DNA from: Oscillibacter sp.
GTDB lineage: Bacteria > Bacillota > Clostridia > Oscillospirales > Oscillospiraceae
Assembly: GCA_003522105.1 (NCBI GenBank)
Contig: DPGF01000126.1
Span: forward strand, 1 to 30,286
DNA length: 30,286 nucleotides
Direction: 5' to 3'
Position 1 is the first letter of the stretch; every line of letters begins with the position of its first letter. A program made the position numbers and the translations under genes. The notes beneath the pieces were generated by a model. It was not told where the DNA came from. It saw nothing but the letters and a program-made list of their open reading frames with translations, and ran no database searches. This document shows, piece by piece, positions 29,123-30,286 of this stretch.

Positions 29123-30286
29123 TCAGTTCACACTTTCCTCGGTGGAAGCGTCCTCTGTGGCGGGGAGAGTGTGAATGCCGTCGTCGCTGGGCGGCGTTAC
29201 GGTGTTGGATTTCAGCTCGGGCAGCAGCTCACTGAGTACTTGCAGGGTGTTGGGCGTTGAGCCATTCACATGGGGGCCGAGCGAATACACCTCCGGGCGG
29301 CCTTTTTCATTGGTGGACTCAAAGTACAGCTCGAGCCAGAAGGAGATGGGGGGATCGTACTGGTATTCCTGCACGGCGAAGATGTCGCTGCCGCCATTAT
29401 CGGAATCCTGAACGTCCTGCATCAGCGCGGCGTAGACCTGTTCGGCCTGCGCGGCGGTGAGGGCATAGTCCTTTGTGTTGGAGTTCTCATCGTAATAGTA
29501 GCAGTAGCTGTCGAGGAAACGCGGCGTGTCGCCGAGGTGCTCGCAGCCGTAGCCGAGGACGCGGCGGAGCACGGACTCTCTGCACATATAGAGCGCGTTC
29601 ACGCGCGCCGTGGCGGACGAGGGCACGGTGAGGTCGCTTCTCCGCAGATAGAGTGAATAGGAACGCGAGAGCTGCGAGCCGTCCTTGAGGTAGTAGGTCA
29701 GGCGCAGGGAGAAGGGTTCGATGTCGTCATGATCGCTCTGAGAGAGCGTATCCGCGTCCCATGCTTCCGAGATGCGCACCAGCTCCTTCCGATTTTCAAC
29801 GATCGCGCGGTGCGCCGCGGTGAGGCGGCGGATGGTGTCGGCGTCGTCGGTCGTGACGTGCGTCATGCCGGAGAAGGTGTAGAAGGCGGATTCGATCTCG
29901 CTCTCGTCCGGCACGCGCTTTTCATAGCCCGTGAGGTCGAAGCTCATTGCAACGCCGAGCAGCACAAGAGCGAGCGAAACGATGGCTGCGCCCTTTGCGC
30001 CCGCGCGGAAGACGCGGAAGCTCTTTTTGACGAGCATCTCGGCGACAAAGTAGCCCACAAGCCCCGCCGCCGCCATGCAGAGGATCGTGCCGGGCAGGGA
30101 ATCGCTGCCGCTCGAGCGGTACTGGCCGAAGAGGAAATAGTAGAGGAACTGCCCGAGGGCAACGGCGGTGCAGAACGCCACGCCGTACTTGAAGATGGGC
30201 GTCGCCCACGGGAAGGCGACCGTCGAGCCGGTCATCTCGCTCTTGCGCGTGCGGTAGAGGAGCAGCGCGATGAGGGCGATGACAAG
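29123..30286 (-). CDS. Membrane protein, C-terminal part; probable permease with an extracytoplasmic tail
   Basis: The frame is open to the right edge of the window, so the N terminus is missing; 387 residues are visible. The first visible residues form the end of a transmembrane helix followed by YRTRKSEMTG. Three more hydrophobic segments follow (about 30-50, 65-85 and 97-117 of the fragment), and then a soluble extracytoplasmic region to the end. The layout resembles the C-terminal part of clostridial ABC-type permeases that carry a DUF6449-like tail; this is a resemblance, not a firm assignment. The stop lies 1 base before the amidase ATG, so they are in one operon. A partner ATPase, if any, would lie outside the window. 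Confidence 0.7.
   Translation of the reverse strand, partial: LVIALIALLLYRTRKSEMTGSTVAFPWATPIFKYGVAFCTAVALGQFLYYFLFGQYRSSGSDSLPGTILCMAAAGLVGYFVAEMLVKKSFRVFRAGAKGAAIVSLALVLLGVAMSFDLTGYEKRVPDESEIESAFYTFSGMTHVTTDDADTIRRLTAAHRAIVENRKELVRISEAWDADTLSQSDHDDIEPFSLRLTYYLKDGSQLSRSYSLYLRRSDLTVPSSATARVNALYMCRESVLRRVLGYGCEHLGDTPRFLDSYCYYYDENSNTKDYALTAAQAEQVYAALMQDVQDSDNGGSDIFAVQEYQYDPPISFWLELYFESTNEKGRPEVYSLGPHVNGSTPNTLQVLSELLPELKSNTVTPPSDDGIHTLPATEDASTEESVN

Noticed and set aside
1..30286. CRISPR arrays, rRNA or tRNA genes, prophage genes
   Set aside because: No regularly spaced repeats with unique spacers, no cloverleaf-like or rRNA-like segments and no phage structural genes were seen on reading both strands.

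Overview
The window is about 30 kb of GC-rich, gene-dense bacterial chromosome. Strong Shine-Dalgarno sequences (AGGAGG type), sigma-A type promoters, abundant intrinsic terminators and Firmicutes-type gene clusters point to a Clostridia member. My best guess is the Oscillospiraceae/Ruminococcaceae group; this is an inference from gene content and composition, not from a marker gene. Most of the window is housekeeping DNA. The accessory material is at the right end, from about 23.4 kb onward.

Layout. 1-819: C-terminal part of typA/bipA. 867-2705 (-): a DUF2461 protein and glyceraldehyde-3-phosphate dehydrogenase. 2974-4843 (+): a histidine-kinase-like ATPase without the phospho-acceptor histidine, followed by the tRNA thiolase mnmA. 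4891-4974 (-): a possible 27-residue protein with its own -10 and ribosome binding site. 5090-8908 (-): a HAD-IIB phosphatase, an uncharacterised protein, ricT with a long RGG-rich tail, and holB. 9167-11803 (+): a highly biased ppdK behind a near-consensus promoter. 11905-13308 (-): a sodium:neurotransmitter-symporter-family transporter. 13477-21201 (-): a long cluster transcribed gdpP, rplI, dnaB, tilS, hpt, ftsH, which joins two clusters often seen separately (gdpP-rplI-dnaB and tilS-hpt-ftsH). 21643-23304 (+): RNase J, divergent from gdpP across a 440-base region with several inverted repeats and a structured leader.

Right end. 23393-23645 has no convincing gene but contains a chain of hairpins, some with GNRA tetraloops, closed by a strong intrinsic terminator. 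It is a candidate unannotated structured RNA or a small mobile repeat. Next comes a PadR regulator with three exactly 15-base-spaced TATCGG repeats in its promoter, co-transcribed with a DUF2812 membrane protein, then nudC. An IS200-type single-gene insertion sequence (25622-26355) lies directly after nudC. It carries end hairpins, a hairpin that buries the transposase ribosome binding site, and two near-identical subterminal segments in opposite orientation. The last four genes (26428-30286, all -) look like one envelope operon: the C-terminal part of a membrane protein resembling an ABC permease, a membrane-anchored amidase, a VanZ protein with a large extracytoplasmic tail, and a small secreted or anchored protein.

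Functions that belong together: tRNA modification and translation (typA, mnmA, tilS, rplI), replication (dnaB, holB), RNA turnover (RNase J, RicT), c-di-AMP breakdown (GdpP), central carbon metabolism (Gap, PpdK) and envelope functions (FtsH and the right-end operon). No CRISPR array, rRNA or tRNA gene was seen.
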